This document shows positions 40,436 to 52,233 of a DNA stretch of 64,000 nucleotides, one piece after another (the stretch's first letter is position 1; each line of letters begins with the position of its first letter). A program made the position numbers and the translations under genes. The stretch is from Limnomonas spitsbergensis. Lineage: Eukaryota; Chlorophyta; Chlorophyceae; Chlamydomonadales. The notes beneath the pieces were generated by a model. The model did no database searches and had not been told where the DNA came from. It was given only the letters and a program-made list of their open reading frames with translations. The stretch spans positions 744,001 to 808,000 of the forward strand of contig JAYJMM010000071.1 in the NCBI GenBank assembly GCA_037349105.1, written 5' to 3'.

Positions 40436-42344
40436 TGGCAAGTGGCTTGGCTGAGGGACCCCAGACCCGCTGGAAAAATGCTTGTGGGTGCTTGGGCCTG
40501 CAATATCTCCTCTGGTAATGGTAGCGCAGTCCCAAGAATGGTATTGCTGTCCTGGTTTTCCTGTGCCCTTCTGTCTTCATGAAGTGCCAGAGTTTGATTG
40601 CCTCAACCCTGCAGAAAGCGGCTGCAAGTGACACATGCAAGGGTACGGTCTGCTGCATGAGCGTTCATTTCTGACGGTGTCCTAGGTTAAGCCACCCGAA
40701 TGCAAAACAAAGGGAAAGGGGGGTTGGAGAATTAGGTTAACCAGCACCCTATCAAATTAATAATGCCTGAATACCAGGCTTGTCGGACCCTAGCTATGCA
40801 GGGCAGGACAAAAAAGTGCCCGGTTTCGAGCTAAGCTCAAGAAAAGCTTGTTTGAAGGCACCAAGGCTACCAATGATCTTGGATTGTCTGTCATGTACAT
40901 GACGTGATACCTCTGGGCCCTCTTGCTATAGTTTCTTTCCTCCTTTGCCTTTTCTCCCTTGACTTTCTTGCCCGACTTTTTGTTTGCCGACGTGGCCGAG
41001 CTTCATTTTAGCATGAACCAGAGGTGTGACGTCATTAACCTCTGGGACCTGCTTAAAAAGGCCAGGGATGAACAGCGTCCGAAGGGAAGCAAGAAAGAGA
41101 GAAAGAAAATCCCCCCCTATACGATAGGAAAATACCCCCCCCCCAATTTTGCTGCGAAAAAACCACGACCTATTATCATCATTAGGCAGTCCAGAAAAAT
41201 GAAGGAGCATGAGCACATCCTAAGACTGTCCTAGACTATGTTGATTCTCCTTTGAGTGAGACTGGAAGAAATGATCCCATGGGTAGTCGACCAACCCTTG
41301 GCCCGTAAGGTTGCTTTCTGCAGGGTTGAAAAAAACCCATCTACCAGTGCTTCATTACGACAAGAGGACGTTGGAACATCAGGAAATCACTACTTGGGAC
41401 TGCACTGCCACTTCCAGAACAGTTTTTTTCAGATTAAGCAATGAAATAAATCCTGAGGTGTGAAAAAGTGTGGAAGGCACGGCACAGCCGCGCGGGAAGG
41501 GTGCAGGGCACCCCCCCCCTGCCTAGGGGTCCCCCAAAGCGCAGAAACAGTGCGTAGCTTCTACTCAAGATTCTTGTCTTAATATTTTATAATTTGAATG
41601 ATCAAGGCCAATCAGTCAATGCAAAGAGTCGCAATGAACCGTGAGCTTGTCAAAAGCTCAATTGTCAAAACCTTGAATACTACAAATCTACCGCAAATCT
41701 ACAACTGGCCTTTTAGTATATCAAGCCTTAAAACTGAAACTAAAATGTAAAGAAGTGATGCAGAATTTATGGCAAAGTCAGAGCATCCCAAGATATGCAG
41801 AATATAAGAGATGCACATGACTAGCGGCGCCCCCTCGTTGTGGCTGCATCCTCCCAGTGCTGCATGGCCTCGGTGAAGGCCGAAGAATAAGGTGGCCAAA
41901 CTCAATGTGCCACACAGGAACAGACGCAGCGCATTAGTCAAGTGAGGGTTTCTGGACAGTTGATTACCCAAAACGCCCGGAGCCGACTGCGGAGCCAAGT
42001 AGCAGCCACTTCGCAGCAGCAAAATGCCCCTTTTTATTTACAGTCAGGCTTTCTATCTATTTATATCATTAATTATTATGGCGTCAAATGTGGCCTCAGA
42101 CCCTTTATGGCCGCCCAAAAATCTGTTCCAGAAAAAAGATCGCTAGCCCAAACATACCCAACTCCCAAACCAATTTTCAGCAGGCCTAGGGTCCAAAAGC
42201 AAGCCACTCACCACTTGAAAGTGAGAGAGGGAGCGAAAGAACAGAGGAAATCAAGCAGAGGGGGGAACTTCTTTAAGGTTCAAAGGGAGAGGATAGCAGG
42301 AGCGTATGCGAGACACTCAAGCCTGGGACCTTGCAAGCGACCGC
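40436..42344. other. Spacer with small copies of the end motif
   Basis: Plus-oriented motif at 40899-40923, minus-oriented at 40987-41036, and plus-oriented again at 41027-41068; these overlap around GTGACGTCATTAA. They look like small or nested non-autonomous copies. At 41820-41900 a minus frame reads FTEAMQHWEDAATTRGRR before a stop, but I could not place it in a gene. Confidence 0.5.
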
Positions 42345-42390
42345 TTAGGGCAGGTTGAGAAGTCGCTCCACGGGGTCGATCTCCACGGGA

Positions 42391-42634
42391 TTACGTAGGA
42401 TGCAGCCGAAAGATCAGTCTTGCGGAGGAAATTAAAGAAAAATAGTGCAAGAGGCAGAGGAAGGCACGGGGGGAGCGGGGAGGGAGGGGCAGAGGGGGCT
42501 GCGGTCACGCCCGGTGCATACCAGTACCGTATCGTTGACTTCTTGACCGCACATCCAGTGGCCAGCATGATTTGAAGGGCTTGATTGTGCTCACTCATCT
42601 CTGCGTGGATTTTGAGCAGGTATTTGATCTGGAT
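42391..42634 (-). CDS. Candidate C-terminal exons of an unknown minus-strand gene
   Basis: Exon 42634-42528 follows a CTATAG acceptor and reads IQIKYLLKIHAEMSEHNQAL then QIMLATGCAVKKSTI, ending ACG|GTACTG in phase 2. A phase-compatible exon at 42418-42391 would add LIFRLHPT and a TAA. One frame over, the same DNA reads RNPVEIDPVERLLNLP to a stop at 42345. That looks more protein-like, so a one-base shift or other splice is possible. No upstream exon or family found. Confidence 0.3.
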
Positions 42635-42639
42635 CTATA

Positions 42640-43372
42640 GGAGTGAAGGAGTGGGTAGCCATGGGTGCAGCCTAGTCAGCACGCTGGCATGCAGTCAGAT
42701 TATGCAACCGGCTTCAAGCTCGAGCATGAACCAGTGGGACCACTGCCAAAACTTCAAATAATGAAATAGAAGTATAAAGTTATTGATTGAAATTGGGCTG
42801 GGCTTCATCTTCCTTAATCTGAGGAATAAAATGTGTCGAACATGCGGAGCCAGGGAATGGGCTTTCTCTCGACATGACGTCGCTTGGTATTCAGCCGAGA
42901 TGGGGAACGTGCGACTTGGCAGTTGCCAGGTCATCCCTGGTATGGCGCAGTGGCAGACACGCTGGCAAGTTGGCAAGCTGGCAGCCAGGCAGCGCGCAGG
43001 GTGTCCCCACATATCACCAGCACTTATGCTGTCCCCATTTAAAGAGCTCTTCATTTATAAATTCCATTCTTGATAGTCATATCTGCTTGCAATTGTCCTA
43101 GCATTCACATCCGCCACTTCGTCTGTAAGCACCGAAGCCTTCATCAACCCTAGAGGTCCCTGCTTTATAATTCGTGCTTGCTTCCCCAACGCTTAAATCT
43201 TGGTGCGGGGTTGAACGGGAACGGTGGCATTAGCTGGCAAGACGAGCCCTCTCTTCATTTCAAGAGTTGTGCGCCGTAGGCGCTGATATCGCGAAGCGTC
43301 CATAGTTATGGCTAATGCATAAACATATTATACTGACAATGATTACTTTCTAACCTACTCCTCTTGTCTGCA
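42640..43372. other. Upstream region of the F-box/RCC1 gene
   Basis: No coding frame with support. A TCTTGTCTGCAG at 43362-43373 is a good acceptor 19 bp before the ATG at 43393, so a 5' untranslated exon may lie farther upstream. Confidence 0.5.
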
Positions 43373-43392
43373 GGGCCACCAAATCCATCAGT

Positions 43393-46300
43393 ATGCCGAG
43401 GAAGAAAGTCCAGGAGGACCATGTCGCGTTGCCACAGCGCAGGTCTGCTCGGCTATCCGACAAAGATAAAGAACTCGACAAGGCACCGAAGCCTGAGGTG
43501 CCTCAAAAGGATCCCGAACTCGTGCAGCGAACGACCTCCGGTAGCTCTGAGAATTACGAGAACAACTGGGCCCCTGAAAATGGGGCTGTGACGTTCCAAG
43601 ACAAGGCATCTGTCGCCCTCAAGTCTGGGCTACATGGGATGGCAACGGGACAGGGTGCGGCTCATGACTTGAGCCCGACGGAGACCCCAAGTAGCACCGA
43701 CATTTCTGGCATGTGGGGACTCCTACCAGAAGAGGTAAGCAATGAAGATTCATTCGAAAGGTGTTCGGACTTCGCGGAAAGTTCTATGCTGAGCTCTTTG
43801 AACGGCCCAGCTGACGCCATTTTATTCCCTTGCAGTTGATAGAAAACATCCTGAAGATCTGCGCACCGACCCAGCTAGGAATGCTGCAGTCGACATGCAG
43901 CTACTTCCGAGACTCGAAGCTCATTGACAAGATTGCGAAGCACAAGCTGAAAGCCATCCCCAGGGCCAAGGGTCTAAAGCCTTTGAAAAAGTGAGATACA
44001 GGCTCTGGACCAAGCTCTGGTCTTCCCTGCGATGTTGGCTGACAGGGTGGGGAAGGATATTATGCCTTGTTCGATTTGTGCTTGTGGAACACCTGGTAAA
44101 CACTGGTATGGCATGATGAAATCAAACCAAACATTTCTGAATAATTTCTGTTCCTGTCCGCCTTCCGCAGGGAAAAGGAAACGCACTTGGCGCTTCTGCA
44201 CTTCGTCAACTGTCAGTCAGCAGCCGCTGCCCAGGTGAGAATCTCACCTTCTTTTCTATTAGCTCTGCTGCGGTAAGGTGTGAGGGCTGATTTAGCCATG
44301 ACAGATCTTCACCTTGGTTCATGTTGCTACGATGGGGGCCCCAACCATACCCTGACAGCTTGCTCTTCTTTGTACTTCAGGCGACTGCTATCGCGTGTGG
44401 CGGCCACCATACGTCGGCTCTTCTGATTGAGAAAGACTGTGCGAGCCCAGAGTCCATCACGGGCCACATCCGGCATTCGCTGTTTACTTTTGGGAGGAAT
44501 TTCCACGGGCAGCTGGGATCTCCCGACTTCACAGACAGGAAGAGGCCAGGCGCCATCTCCCTAGGATTCAGGCCTTGCCAGGTGAGCCTTGAAACTGCTA
44601 TTTGTAGGTGCACTGCTGGGCTGACTGATTGTTTGCAAGATCGCGTTCGCGAGCCTTCTGGATTCTTGTGGGTTTCCCTACCTGTTGCCGCATATTGAAA
44701 CCCTTGCGTGCCACTTCTCTCAACCCCAGGACAACTCTGATCTAGAAGAGGAGACAATGCCGGCTGTCGTCGCCTGTGGCACTCACCACTCGACATGCAT
44801 TTCGCGGCGCGGGGAGCTCTTTTCTTGGGGCCTGGCAAAGAGCGGGGAGCTGGGCCAAGGCCGGTGGACCCCTGTTGAAGTGGCCGTTCCCAAACAGTGC
44901 CCCCTGCTGCAAGTACGCATTGTGTCAGTGGCATGTGGTGCCAGCCATACACTTGCCATCGGCGAGTCTGGGTCCCTCTGGGCTTGTGGCAGGAACAGCT
45001 GTGGCCAGCTCGGCCTTGGAAACCTCGTCGAAAGCCCTCGGCTTCAGATGGTGCAGAACCTCCCGTGAGTGTCATGGACCCTCCTCTCTTGCTCACGAAT
45101 CCTGCGCATAGCAAGTGCTGCCGACTCCTATGTCCTTTTATCATACCGGTATATAGACTTGAAAGCGCTTCTGGCTGGCTCTAGGAAATTTTGTAGCAAT
45201 GTGCATGTTGATATGGATGTATGTTCAGCCGTGGGCCATGTTGGCTAAATTTTGATTTGCTCTTTGGCCACAGTGGTGCTCGCATCGTCTCGGCAGCTGC
45301 TGGCTCTCAGCACTCCGTTGCCCTCGCCTCCGACGGCTCCTTGTTCACGTGGGGTGATGGCACGCGTGGCCAGCTGGGTCACTCGCAGTTGCATGCCATG
45401 GCTCTGGCAGGAGGGCAGGACAACATCAAGGTGCTGCTGCCTCAGAAGATTTCCTGTCTGGACCCAAGCCTGCTCTCCCCGGATAGCAGGTGAGCTGCCT
45501 TGTGGCCCATGGTCCTCGCATAATTTATGGGCAGTGACTGAATAAACCTTAATTTGATTGAGTGTAAGTGTAATAGAGCAAGCAAGAGTTTTTTTTTTGA
45601 ATGGTTGCAATTGCACTGTTCGTTGGTCCCAGGTCCTGCTGCTTGCTGTGCTTGTTTGGAGCACTTCTAGTTTCCTGTGTCCCTTTGTGGGGTTATGTTC
45701 GGTTCTGTCTCAATGGACTCGATACATGACCTATGGTCTTGATCTCTGGCTTTTCGCCCCTCTCCTCTTGCAGGATCACCGCGGTGTCTGCAGGAAACTT
45801 CCACACGATGGCTCTGACTGTGGGTGGCAGCATCTTGGCCTTTGGAGGCAACGAAGCTGGCTGCCTGGGCCTTGGCGACTGCGACATCCGATGGAAGCCC
45901 ACCAAGGTCAACCTGACGCTAGATGGCGAGGAAGGCGTTTGCATCCGGGCCGTCCAGTTGGCCTGTGGAGCTGGCCATACGGTTGCACTCATCAGCCGCC
46001 AGGGGTGCCTGCAGGTCCGGACGACTGGTGAGTCTCCACCTTTCAGCGACGCGTTCAAGTTGAATTGTCGGGGGCAAGTTAATTGTGTCCCGAAACCCAT
46101 GGATTGAATTTGTAATACGCGTTCACCAGCATTGTTTTGCATCCGTGCCCTGTACAAGCAGGCTCTGGCCATTTGTTCTGGGACGTCCTCTATCATGGTT
46201 TCATGGCAGTGCAAAGGGAATCTATATTGCGTCTCGAGGCAGCAGATCACGCCTCCCCTTTTCCATGTCACCGACCAGCCACTAATCATTTTATCCGCTC

Positions 46301-46659
46301 CCTTCCATCCTGTAGGGAACAACGCGTGGGGTCAGCTTGGTCATGGCGACCGCTTGATGCGATCGAGGTTTATGGCAACAGAGCCGGTGGCACACGTCAC
46401 GGCTGTGCAGGCGGGCGATGAGCACTCTGTTGCTGTCTCTGAGGATGGGGAGCTGTACATGTGGGGACGGGGGGACAGTGGCCAGCTGGGGCTATCGGAC
46501 GGGCGGGCCAGATGGCGCCCGACCGCGGTCAAAGGCTTTCAGGTGGTGCATCCGGACAAGACTCTTCGGCGCAGCAAGCGCAACCAGCCGTTTGTGCGGC
46601 CGGCGGGTGCCCAGGACAGCAAGCGGCAACGCGCGACTGATGTGTTCCACTTGCAGTAG
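43393..46659 (+). CDS. F-box protein with RCC1 repeats, eight exons
   Basis: Exons 43393-43734, 43836-43990, 44171-44234, 44381-44581, 44730-45064, 45274-45489, 45774-46027, 46316-46659; all GT-AG, phases consistent, 636 residues. A basic N-terminus is followed by an F-box at about residues 109-150 (LLPEELIENILKICAPTQLG, split by intron 1). Then come about seven RCC1 blades, seen as ACGGHHTSALL, SLFTFGRNFHGQLGS, LFSWGLAKSGELGQG, VACGASHTLAIGESGSLWAC, SLFTWGDGTRGQLGH, GNFHTMALTVGGSILAFGGN, NNAWGQLGHGD and LYMWGRGDSGQLGLSDG. The C-terminal tail is basic (RRSKRNQ; SKRQR), possibly nuclear. F-box proteins dock substrates to SCF ubiquitin ligases through Skp1; the RCC1 propeller would be the substrate-binding part. 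The substrate cannot be told. Introns are short and free of large arrays, unlike neighbouring genes. Confidence 0.92.
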
Positions 46660-47878
46660 GGGGTGAGGGGTGCTGTCAGAGCAGCAGCAGGCTGGGGAGG
46701 GGGGTGCGGTGTGATCACGTGCAGCTAAGGTTTTTTTCATTTTCTTTTTATGTTTGTAATGGTTTGTTGTCAACAGACGGCGCGGCAAGACCTGAATTTG
46801 TCTCCCTCCACCTAGTGCAATCTGCAGCCTATCTGTTTTCTGTTTTTCAGGTTGTGGGCTCTATTTGTCCCTCGGGTCTCTTCTTTCAAAACTATGTGCT
46901 GCCCCCGTTATTGTTGCCACATGAGCTCTTGTCAGTTATGTGCACCTCCTGATTCTGGGCTTTCGAGCACCAAATATGGAGACATGATAGCACACAAGAC
47001 TGCCTGTTGTGGACGCGTTCTTTAAGTTTGTGCTGCCTGCCTTCCACCAGTCTAGTCTCAGCAATTGAGAACGCTCATCTTTTTCGCAGGAGATAGGATG
47101 TGAAGGGCTTTTTCTCTTTTTGGCTTAGCTTGGGGGTATCATCTTGCAACCCCTTTTAACCTTTACCCCTCTGCCCATGTTTGGTAGTTTACACACTTCA
47201 TCCGCCTACGTTTTTCTTCACTATGAACACTTGGTTTTTCTCATGGACAAGTTGTAGTCAAGCGTGTGCATAACATTACCAGTGCCATCTCGGTTTGGTC
47301 AGTAGTATTACATACCATCGGTATGAATGCATGGATGTCTTGTGTTAGATGAGGGGCTCTAGATGCTCTGCCTCGCACTCTGGGAGACACACTGCTACAA
47401 GTCAACCTCATGATTCTTCGCACAGCATGCAAACAGTGCTGGAGTACAAATATGTGAGTACACCGTTATTTGCAGAATTCTTTTACTAATCAACTGCTAT
47501 TTTGGATTAGTACAGGGGTACTCTGTTAGTGCCCAAGTTTGTAACTGTTAACCTTGGTAGTTGCTTTCGTAGAGCGAGATTCGATGTAACAAGATAAACT
47601 TTGTCAGCAGCTTGGAAGCAGATGAAATCAGGAGGGGGCTACCTGCGTTGCTCTTTAAGGGAATTGCAGGGGCACGGTCATGTGCATGAAGATAGTTGAT
47701 CATTCATTCACTACCGTAAGAACGAAAGGGACGGGCTGGCGATGGGCCTAGTAATATTATGGCTTTTGAAATCTATCATCCAATGCAGGGCCTGCAGTTG
47801 TGTATCTGTGAACTGAAGATTTGAAGTTGTCATTCTCGTCCAGGAGCTTGGAGAGACCTGCATACCATAGTGGAAATA
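46660..47878. other. 3' region and spacer after the F-box/RCC1 gene
   Basis: TGTAA, the green-algal polyadenylation-type pentamer, occurs at 46755-46759, about 95 bp after the stop, so the 3' end may be near 46775. The remainder shows no gene. Confidence 0.4.
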
Positions 47879-49042
47879 TCAATGAGATTACACCTCTGGG
47901 CCCTGCTCAAAAAGGCTTGGCTTCGTGGGCGCCCAACTGTGGCGGAATTGTGATCCGCGATAGTCCAGAGACTGTCGCGACTGAATAGGTGTGAGCCAGC
48001 TACCTATGGGCCCACGGGATTCAAGTCTTGATGAATTAGATGTCTGATCGTTGGCCAGCACTTGTCATGTTGACACGTCCTTGCATGGGGATCCTGCAAC
48101 GCCATTAAATTGGGATCCTGCAATGCAGCATGGCCGGAGGGAGTGGACGATGGCAGCCTGATGTTCATCAGCAATAGGGTTCTTAATCAGGCTGCATGCA
48201 CTTGCGGCCTGATTGGGACCCCCCTTTTTGTCTGAAGATCCCTGGCCCCTGATCTACCGATCTGACAGTTAGGCGCCCACGCGACTGGATTTTTTCACCA
48301 GGGCCCAACGTTGTACCAGGGTTGCACTATGAATGGTTTACTAATAGTACCCGCAGCCGCTACCTGTCCCAGAGGTGCTAGGGCTAGTTGATGCAGCATA
48401 CAAGCGGGCGCAGCTGGATGCAGCTGGCAGAGGGGACCCGCCACTGAGCACAGGTCTACGGCGGCCTACCGCACCTGGTTTTAGCCCCTGGTTACAACAG
48501 CGGGCACCAGTCGAAGGGAGTGTGCCTGCGTGCGCACGAACTTAAGGCTGCGGCTCGGCGCCGTCAGCACGGCTGACACTCGAGGACGGCGCAGTGATCA
48601 GCAGCGTGACGGACGGTGCTGCCAACGGTGTTGGGCTAGGGGAGATGGCGAGCATGCGGAGGATGCTCTGCATGTCTGCTTCCAGTGCCCTAGCGTGAAG
48701 GAGAGGCTTCGGGAGCGAGGTTGGGCAGGCCCCCCAGAGGGCGCCAAAGGCTTTTAACAGTTGTACCAGGGCAGGCTTGGATGGGAGGCTCTGACTTTTG
48801 TTGAGGACTTTGAACGCATTGTTCAGGCCTAGATTTGTTGCTATTCTCTGCCTTTTTGGGGAATAGGTGCAAAAATACTTTGGGCTGCCTTTTCCTTTTT
48901 TGGGGGGGTATTTCTTTTACCTTTGTGTTCTTCTCCTTCTTTCCCTCTTACCCTACATTTCTTTTCTTCCAACGGGGACAGTTGGGCGCCCACGCGGCCA
49001 AGCCTATTTTGAGCAGGGCCCAGAGGTGCTATGTCATTGACT
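47879..49042 (+). mobile_element. Element B: inverted ends around a second RT remnant
   Basis: Left end 47879-47937 (TCAATGAGATTACACCTCTG ... GGGCGCC) and right end 48981-49042 (GTTGGGCGCCCACGCGGCCA ... TCATTGACT) are inverted copies. A degenerate minus-oriented copy at 48269-48310 suggests a nested 430-bp element at the left. The layout matches element A: RT remnant near the right end, then a pyrimidine-rich tract, then the end motif. Confidence 0.6.
48360..48832 (+). pseudogene. Second non-LTR reverse transcriptase C-terminal fragment
   Basis: Reads LVDAAYKRAQLDAAG, then a Cys/His part (CCQRCWARGDGEHAEDALHV, CFQCPS), then LYQGRLGWEALTFVEDFERI to TAG at 48832, with a TAA after GAKGF inside. 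It clearly parallels 39600-40105. Only the C-terminal third of such a protein is present. Confidence 0.6.
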
Positions 49043-49061
49043 AGTACCCGTAATAGGAAAG

Positions 49062-49709
49062 GCAATGACGTTTGCCTCCTGGGTCCACTTACAAATGCTC
49101 GACTGCGTCGGTACCCGACAGTGAGCTAGGAAAGCTGAGAAAGAAACAAGAGCAAGTGTGAAAGACATGGAAATGACCCCCTAGGAGAAAATAATGAAGT
49201 CCGAATCCCCAGAGCCTCTCGAGTTTTTGGTCCTCAACAATCTGGCGACAAGTGGTTTATGTTTAGTTGTGCACACTTTCTTTGACAGGCCATGCCCTCG
49301 GCAGCTTCTTTTTTAAGCCGTTCCGTAAAGAGGGCGATGCCTAAGGGCTTAGAACGGTGCATCCCCCCCAGATGCCTTGGGGTGATGCGGTATTTTTCTT
49401 GTCTGCTGCCCTTTTAGTGATTTAGTGCTCGAACCGGTGACAGCGGGCCCATGCATCAAATGTGATGCCCCGCTAGACTGGAAACACCAGGGGACACACT
49501 TCATTGGAAGTAAAAAAAGGCTCATGAGGACTGACTGCGCCGCACACATCAGCGTTTTGTGACTCCGCTTTCCAGTTGCATACCTACCTTTGTGTGGAAG
49601 AAGGGTCGATAGTCTGTTGTCGATCATCATTCCACAACTAAATCTAGAAGGCTTTACTGCCCACGCGGCTGAGCCTCCTTGAGCAGGGCCTAGAGGTATA
49701 ACGTCATTC
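49062..49709. mobile_element. Element C: short non-autonomous copy with the same ends
   Basis: Left end 49062-49120 (GCAATGACGTTTGCCTCCTG ... GGTACC) and right end 49655-49709 (TACTGCCCACGCGGCTGAGC ... ACGTCATT) in inverted orientation, no RT inside. The last ~64 bp alone are bracketed by a 20-bp direct repeat (TCATCATTCCACAACTAAAT near 49625 and 49710), so the right motif may be a separate small insertion. Confidence 0.45.
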
Positions 49710-50887
49710 ATCATTCCACAACTAAATTTGTCAATACGGTAATCAATACGCTAATCAAGAAACCAACATTTGAAATCCCAATCAATCAACCTTCTAATTT
49801 AGTGAGTAGGCTCAACACAAAATAACATGAATAAACATAGATATGTGATTTTGGCAACCATCCTACCGTGCAACGCTTCTACCTGTGCAGCAAGCAGCCG
49901 CTACAGATCTTTCAGCCCTAAAAGATAACCTAGCCCGTAATTGAGTGGGGAAACAGGCACTTGGGAGCCTGCATGGGAGTGAACAATGACAGGAATGCCG
50001 CAAACAGCATCTCCAATAATGAAATGGTGTGCAGGAAACGATTTTCCCTTAACCCTCCTAGCTCTGTTAGGCCCCCACACAAACAGACCGCATTGTAATG
50101 CCAACAAAAGAGGAGCATTGCAATTACCACATTACTTATTGACACCATTTGAGCAGAGAGTGTGCAGCAAACCCCAAAACAAGTTAAATGTAGAAAGCTA
50201 GACACAAACCGCGGAAACTGAAGTTCTTACGTTTCATTGGGGCATCAGATTTGATCCATGGGACAGGTGCCCGCAAACCCATTTCAGCACACAATGAACT
50301 AGGACGGGGAAGAAGAAAAACTAGGCTGCCATCAAAAACAAGCAAGACTGCTTGCTTGTATGTATTACTTATCAGAATAATTAGGTCCTTGGGGGCCTAA
50401 ACGCACGACAAGACTGTTGGAAGAGATCCCGGTCATGCGTCAAGGGGAAAGGGTGGATGTTGAGTGTGACACCGGGTAGCTGAACAGCTGCTGTCAGCTA
50501 CAACGCATGCATCAGGGTGTCAGGAGGCTTCACGCTCGGCTTCCGACTGCCGCCTCCTGCCCGGCTGACAACACCATCCGGGCAGAAAGGAATGGGCAAT
50601 GCGCAACCAGAGCTCAGCTACCAGTCCTTGGCATGCGTTGTAGTCACAATGGCAATGGCTCAAAAGCACCGAAACAAAAACTCGAGAACAAAAGGAACTC
50701 ACTTGCTTCAAATCTGACAGACTCCGCGTGGCAGCGAACAAACAACAGTCCCTAGGGCAGCGCGTGAGTCAGGACGTGCCGCAACTGCCTCAAAGGGAGA
50801 ATGTGCCAGCCTGAAACACGCCAATCAAATCAAAATGATCAAGTCACGTGCCTCAAGTGCCTTACGCGTTATCGGGTGAATGCTTCA
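49710..50887. other. Spacer without a supported gene
   Basis: AT-richer sequence with no frame supported by splice signals or a recognised family. At 50490-50640 CAACGCATGC and its complement GCATGCGTTG occur about 130 bp apart. Confidence 0.5.
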
Positions 50888-51775
50888 TCACGAACTAACG
50901 ACATCACAACCTTCCCCCTTTAACCTCCCCCCTCCCCTTTTAACCTCCCCCCTTCCCCTGTTAAATCCCCCCAAACTTATGCTCAAAGCATGTGCCCGCC
51001 AACCAGCGGCAATGGCTGCCCTGTTCGCACCCTCCTCGCTTACAACTCTGCGCCAAGAGTCCGGCAGCAACCGCCGCCGCAGATCCGCCGGCCGCACCTC
51101 CCCTGCGTTGGCCTCGACCGGCAGGTGCTGCATGGCCGCTACATCGCAGTCCGAACTCAGGCTGCGCTGCAGCCCGTCACCCAGCGGCGGGCCACACCAG
51201 GCAGGTGGGCTGCCCTGCAGGCCCACCGTGGTCCCGCTCAAAGCCGGCGGCGAGCAGCCCCTCGGAACCTGCTGCAGATCTGGCACATACTCCTCCGGCC
51301 CCAACGCCGGCAATAAGCTCCCACTCCCAGTTGCGCTGCCTGCAGCGTCTGCCGGCCTGCTGCTGCTGATGCCCGCCTCCAGCCTGGCCACCCACCTCCT
51401 GACCAGCTGACCCGTTGCGTCCAAAACCATCTCTGGCCAGGCTTCGAGGAAGGACAGCGCTCTGCCGGCCGCTTGTATGGCCCAGAGCGCCGCACCCTCA
51501 TCCCCGGCCCTATGCAGTGCCACCTGGAGCAACAACCCTACGTCCACGAGGAAAGCCTCGAGCAGCGGGGCGGGCGGGAAGGCGTTTTCGTTCTTGGGTG
51601 CCGGTAACCCAAGGACCCTGGCAGGCGTGAAGGCGCTCGATCGCATGCTTACTCCAGGACCGCTTGATGAGCTCAGGCATGCTTGATCCTGGATTACCCC
51701 TGAAGTCGAGGCCTCTGGAGTCATAGCCAGGGCTCGCAGCTCAGCCACCACCTCCGGGTCGTCCACAACAAGAAC
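50888..51775 (-). CDS. Last exon of an unrecognised protein
   Basis: Acceptor AACGCAG|GTTCTTG at 51776, then 295 codons to the stop at 50888, starting VLVVDDPEVVAELRALAMTP. A GC-rich region with an Ala/Leu-rich helical segment (PLLEAFLVDVGLLLQVALHR ... WVARLEAG), then Ser/Pro/Gly-rich linkers and a basic end. The frame is much longer than chance and has no competitor with splice signals. Upstream exons were not found between 51.79 and 52.23 kb, so the next intron may contain the 50-bp array that follows. The final ~30 residues are low-complexity and may not be genuine. No family recognised. Confidence 0.5.
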   Translation of the reverse strand, partial: VLVVDDPEVVAELRALAMTPEASTSGVIQDQACLSSSSGPGVSMRSSAFTPARVLGLPAPKNENAFPPAPLLEAFLVDVGLLLQVALHRAGDEGAALWAIQAAGRALSFLEAWPEMVLDATGQLVRRWVARLEAGISSSRPADAAGSATGSGSLLPALGPEEYVPDLQQVPRGCSPPALSGTTVGLQGSPPAWCGPPLGDGLQRSLSSDCDVAAMQHLPVEANAGEVRPADLRRRLLPDSWRRVVSEEGANRAAIAAGWRAHALSISLGGFNRGRGEVKRGGGRLKGEGCDVVSS

Positions 51776-52233
51776 CTGCGTTCAAAATGACGTAAAAGGA
51801 TTAAGGATGGGCAACAGGCCACGGCAACCTGGGGTAAGGAATCCATGCATGCTCCACACACCTGCCATCTGGCAAGAAGCGAGGTGCGGAAATCGGCACC
51901 TCACAGATGTCACATCACTGCCACTGGCATTCCTGAATGATTGCACTAACATAATACGTCAAGTATACCGCTCGTCTGCTATCTGGCAAGATGCGGGTTG
52001 TATAAATCGACACCAGGGAGAACTGCTGCTTGCTCGCCGCTGCATGTTCCTACCAGGCTTTAGTTACCAAATCGTCTCCCCTAAACAAGGGGACAGTTTT
52101 TCCTGTGGGGGCATAAATAGGACTCTTCCCTTCCCCCTAAACACCTACTCCAATAAAATATGAAAATGTCCCAGAGCCCGCAGGGTGCCGCACAAGAGCA
52201 GGCAACCTTTGCCCTCGCTTACCATCCGCGTCA
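51776..52233. other. Intron or spacer before the terminal array
   Basis: A ~40-bp imperfect direct repeat occurs at about 51864 and 51977 (CTGCCATCTGGCAAGAAGCG versus CTGCTATCTGGCAAGATGCG, each ending in a ...AATCGRCACC segment). No exon was found on either strand. Confidence 0.5.

Noticed and set aside
41820..41960. Possible minus exon ending FTEAMQHWEDAATTRGRR
   Set aside because: Protein-like to the eye, but no acceptor with a workable phase or partner exon was found.
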